Positions 61,486-64,000 of a DNA stretch of 64,000 nucleotides are shown here, piece after piece. Position 1 is the stretch's first letter. Each line of letters opens with the position of its first letter. A program made the position numbers and the translations under genes. The notes under the pieces were generated by a model that was not told where the DNA came from, made no database searches, and saw nothing but the letters and a program-made list of their open reading frames with translations. Source of the stretch: Pseudothioglobus sp905182815 (lineage in GTDB: Bacteria > Pseudomonadota > Gammaproteobacteria > PS1 > Pseudothioglobaceae); assembly GCF_048087625.1 (NCBI RefSeq), contig NZ_CP159805.1, positions 310,001 through 374,000 of the forward strand, written 5' to 3'.

Positions 61486-63078
61486 GTGGGTTATCGTGTT
61501 GTTATTCCGACTGCTGGTATAGGCTCTAGACTTGGTAGACTGACAAAATATATAAATAAATCATTAGTAAGCATTGCTAATCGACCAACTATTTCTCATG
61601 TAATAGAACAGTTTCCAGATGATTGTGAGTTTGTTATTGCTCTGGGTCATAAAGGTAAACTTGTCCAAGATTTCCTTGAGCTTACTTATCCTGATAAAGT
61701 GTTTTACTTCGAAAATGTTGTACCTTTTGAGGGGCCTGGATCAGGACTAGGTTTAAGTCTTATTGCATGTAAAAAATATTTACAGGAACCCTTTGTATTT
61801 ATCTCATGTGATACATTAGTAAAGGGAATAATAAAAAAACCTGACCATAACTGGATGGGATTCACAAAACTAAATAATCATTCACAATACAGAACCATAT
61901 CAATTGATAAAAATATTGTAGCTGAAATTTGTGAAAAAGGCATTGTGAAAAAAAATAATTATGCTTATATCGGCCTTGCTGGAATTTATAACTATAAACT
62001 TTTCTGGGATAAAATGCTAACTAATAATCCTGATGTAATTGAACAAGGTGAATCATATGCCATGAGGTTTCTTATAGAAGATTCAAAGGTGTTACCCTAT
62101 GAATTTAAATGGTTCGATACTGGAAATACTTCAGCTTTAACTAAAACACGAAAAGCGTATATTGAGCCTCATTCACCTAATATTCTTGAAAAGGAAAATG
62201 AAGCAATTTGGTTTATTGGTAGCAGTGTAGTCAAATACTCTGACGACAAAAGTTTTATTTCTAATAGAGTAAAAAGGGCAAATGAGTTAAAAGGATTTGT
62301 ACCAGAGATATATAGTTTTAGAGAAAATATGTACTGCTATAAAAAAATAGAAGCCAAGGTGTTGTCAGATGTAGTTACTATTCCTATTTTTGATAAACTT
62401 ATGAAATTTTCTGAAACATTTTGGACTAGGAAAATACTTGATAAGAATCAAGAAAGAGAATTTAGAAAAAACTGCTCAAAATTTTATAAAGATAAGACAA
62501 ATGAAAGGATTGAATTATTTTATAAAAATTTTAATAAATTTGACAATACTTTGCCGATAAATGGTGAAAAAATGCCACTACTTGATGATATTCTTAATAC
62601 AATTGATTGGGAGTCACTTAGCAGAGGATTGGCAGGGCGATTTCATGGAGATTTTCATTTTGAAAATATTTTATGGTCAGCAAAAGAAAATAAATTCACT
62701 TTTTTAGATTGGCGACAAGATTTTGCTGGCGATTTAGAGATTGGGGATATTTATTATGATCTAGCTAAATTATTACATGGCATTATTGTTAATCATGGTG
62801 TTATTGCTTCAGAAAGATATAATGCTACCTGGGAAGATAATCAGATAAATTACCAATTTGACAGAAAAAAAATTTTAGTCGAATGTGAATATAAATTCGC
62901 TAAATTTATATTATCTATGGGGTATGATTTAAAAAGAGTTCGAGTTTTAACTGCTTTAATTTATTTAAATATAGCAGCACTGCATCATTATCCTTACTCA
63001 GTTCTTTTATATGGGCTAGGTAAAAAAATGTTAAAAAACGAAATGGAAGTTGATTATGGAATTAATTCCAAGAACTAA
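61486..63078 (+). CDS. Bifunctional protein: N-terminal sugar nucleotidyltransferase, C-terminal APH/choline-kinase-like kinase
   Basis: A 530-residue fusion starting GTG. Residues 1-235 are a nucleotidyltransferase: VVIPTAGIGSRLGRLTKYIN, KSLVSIANRP, ALGHKGKLVQDFL, FISCDTLVKG. Residues 245-530 are a small-molecule kinase: HGDFHFEN (387-394) is the catalytic loop, DWR (408-410) the metal-binding motif, and DLEIGDIYYDLAKLLHG follows. Such pairs phosphorylate a sugar at the anomeric or another carbon and then activate it with a nucleotide. Neither substrate is known. It lies in the KdsC/GatZ module and probably activates its product. The fusion is clearly visible in one reading frame. Confidence 0.83.
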   Translation: MGYRVVIPTAGIGSRLGRLTKYINKSLVSIANRPTISHVIEQFPDDCEFVIALGHKGKLVQDFLELTYPDKVFYFENVVPFEGPGSGLGLSLIACKKYLQEPFVFISCDTLVKGIIKKPDHNWMGFTKLNNHSQYRTISIDKNIVAEICEKGIVKKNNYAYIGLAGIYNYKLFWDKMLTNNPDVIEQGESYAMRFLIEDSKVLPYEFKWFDTGNTSALTKTRKAYIEPHSPNILEKENEAIWFIGSSVVKYSDDKSFISNRVKRANELKGFVPEIYSFRENMYCYKKIEAKVLSDVVTIPIFDKLMKFSETFWTRKILDKNQEREFRKNCSKFYKDKTNERIELFYKNFNKFDNTLPINGEKMPLLDDILNTIDWESLSRGLAGRFHGDFHFENILWSAKENKFTFLDWRQDFAGDLEIGDIYYDLAKLLHGIIVNHGVIASERYNATWEDNQINYQFDRKKILVECEYKFAKFILSMGYDLKRVRVLTALIYLNIAALHHYPYSVLLYGLGKKMLKNEMEVDYGINSKN

Positions 63079-64000
63079 AAATGTTGTAGATGGGAACGAA
63101 GATCTTTTAACGCTTCATAATCTAAAAAATTTTCCAGTATTCATGGGATGTATTAATCATGAATCAGATAACGATTTACGTGCTGACATGTCGTGGGCTA
63201 TTTCAAGAAATACTGGTGTTATTCAATTAAAATCATTGATACCTCTCAATATATTGTACCAATCAGAACACGATTCAGGTGTTATTGGAAATATATGGCT
63301 TCAACATCATCAAGAATTTGCTACTTTCATTCAAAAATTTCGGCCAGAGTCAATATTAGAGATTGGAGGTGCGCATGGAATATTAAGTAGAGAGTATAGA
63401 AAAGAAAATTATATTGATTGGTCAATTCTGGAGCCAAATCCCTCACCAGCTGAAGGAGTAGATGCAACCTTTATTAAAGGATTTTTTGATGATAAATTTA
63501 CATTTGATAAGAACGTTGACACAATAGTTCATTCTCACTTATTTGAGCATGTCTATTATCCTGATAAATTTATAAACCATATTTCAAGATTTTTAAGTGA
63601 AGGTCAAAATTTGATTTTTAGTTTGCCAAATATGGAAGAAATGCTTAAACGTAATTATACAAATTGCCTTAATTTTGAACATACTGTCTTTATTACAGAG
63701 CCTTACATTGAGTTTTTTTTATCAAAATACGGTTTTCGTCTAATTGAAAAAAAGTATTTTAAAGATGATCATAGTATCTTTTATGCCTATGTGAAAGATA
63801 AAAAGATCAAGAAAACTGATTTACCTAAAATGTTATATGAACATAATAAAAAGATTTTTCTTGATTATATTCATTATCATCAAAAACTAATATCAGATCT
63901 CAATATAAAAATTTCTAACACTAAAATCAATCAACCAATATATTTATTTGGAGCACATGTTTTTGCTCAATCATTAATTCAATTTGGATTAAACACTTCT
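63056..64000 (+). CDS. SAM-dependent C-methyltransferase-like protein, cut by window edge
   Basis: A frame open from ATG at 63056 to the window end (315 codons), overlapping the kinase gene by 23 bases. The first part has NFPVFMGCINHES, a pattern like the N-terminal zinc-type domain of sugar C-methyltransferases. SILEIGGAHGILSREY is the SAM site (about 102-117) and HSHLFEHVYYPDKFINHI the acidic region. PIYLFGAHVFAQSLIQFG near the edge starts the C-terminal Methyltransf_14-like domain. This three-part plan is that of TylC3/NovU-type C-methyltransferases. The end of the gene is outside the window. Confidence 0.75.
   Translation, partial: MELIPRTKNVVDGNEDLLTLHNLKNFPVFMGCINHESDNDLRADMSWAISRNTGVIQLKSLIPLNILYQSEHDSGVIGNIWLQHHQEFATFIQKFRPESILEIGGAHGILSREYRKENYIDWSILEPNPSPAEGVDATFIKGFFDDKFTFDKNVDTIVHSHLFEHVYYPDKFINHISRFLSEGQNLIFSLPNMEEMLKRNYTNCLNFEHTVFITEPYIEFFLSKYGFRLIEKKYFKDDHSIFYAYVKDKKIKKTDLPKMLYEHNKKIFLDYIHYHQKLISDLNIKISNTKINQPIYLFGAHVFAQSLIQFGLNTS

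Noticed and set aside
1..64000. Insertion sequences or transposase genes as the cause of the mosaic
   Set aside because: No transposase-like protein, terminal inverted repeats or target duplications were seen; the debris consists of glycan-gene ends.

Overview
This is a large, AT-rich surface-polysaccharide (O-antigen, capsule or general glycan) biosynthesis island. The core genes (manC, gmd, fcl, galU, a WbpM/PglF-type dehydratase, rfbF/rfbG, the hdd/gmh heptose genes) look proteobacterial, most likely from a free-living or marine gammaproteobacterium. The sequence alone does not identify the genus. No rRNA, tRNA, CRISPR array, intact transposase or replication gene was seen.

Layout. 1-1056 is the end of a minus-strand block (partial rmlA plus a glycosyltransferase). 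From 1538 a long plus-strand run begins: ugd and an epimerase, then GDP-mannose/GDP-fucose genes (manC, decayed gmm, gmd, fcl) and a perosamine-synthase-like aminotransferase. 8.5-16.8 kb holds glycosyltransferases, a Wzy-like membrane protein and an odd SDR. 17-21 kb is a Pgl-like set (PglC phosphoglycosyltransferase, PglD acyltransferase, PglE aminotransferase, PglK flippase), whose dehydratase partner (WbpM/PglF) lies at 40.2 kb. 21-27.3 kb has a second PglK-like ABC transporter, several methyltransferases including a CmoA-like one, and a PhyH oxygenase. 27.8-33.3 kb is a nonulosonate module with a CBS-NeuB-SAF-TIM-barrel fusion, a DapA-like lyase, a CMP-sugar synthetase and a putative transferase. 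33.3-40.2 kb holds more transferases and methyltransferases, the dTDP-3-amino sugar genes fdtA/fdtB and a GT11 fucosyltransferase. After galU (-) and a GT10 fucosyltransferase comes a minus-strand DUF4956-VTC-CotH trio. 48-55 kb carries CDP-deoxysugar genes (rfbF, rfbG, RfbH/ColD-like) and a complete GDP-D,D-heptose set. 55-58.2 kb holds a transferase, a methyltransferase, a small membrane protein and a secreted tandem-repeat protein. 58.6-64 kb is a less familiar module: KdsC-like phosphatase, GatZ/KbaZ-like aldolase-family protein, glycosyltransferase, cupin, nucleotidyltransferase-kinase fusion and a C-methyltransferase-like gene cut by the window edge.

The genes supply sugars on all the main nucleotide carriers (UDP, GDP, dTDP, CDP, CMP). 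They are assembled on a lipid by the PglC-like enzyme and cytoplasmic transferases, and probably flipped by the PglK-like ABC proteins. Many genes overlap by 1-11 bases, which suggests translational coupling.

The most striking structural feature is gene debris at module borders: truncated ends of gmm, fcl, rmlA, a CmoA-like gene, a GT8-like gene, a methyltransferase and a small membrane protein. Several of these are degenerate copies of intact genes in the window. This points to repeated cassette exchange by homologous recombination rather than by insertion sequences.
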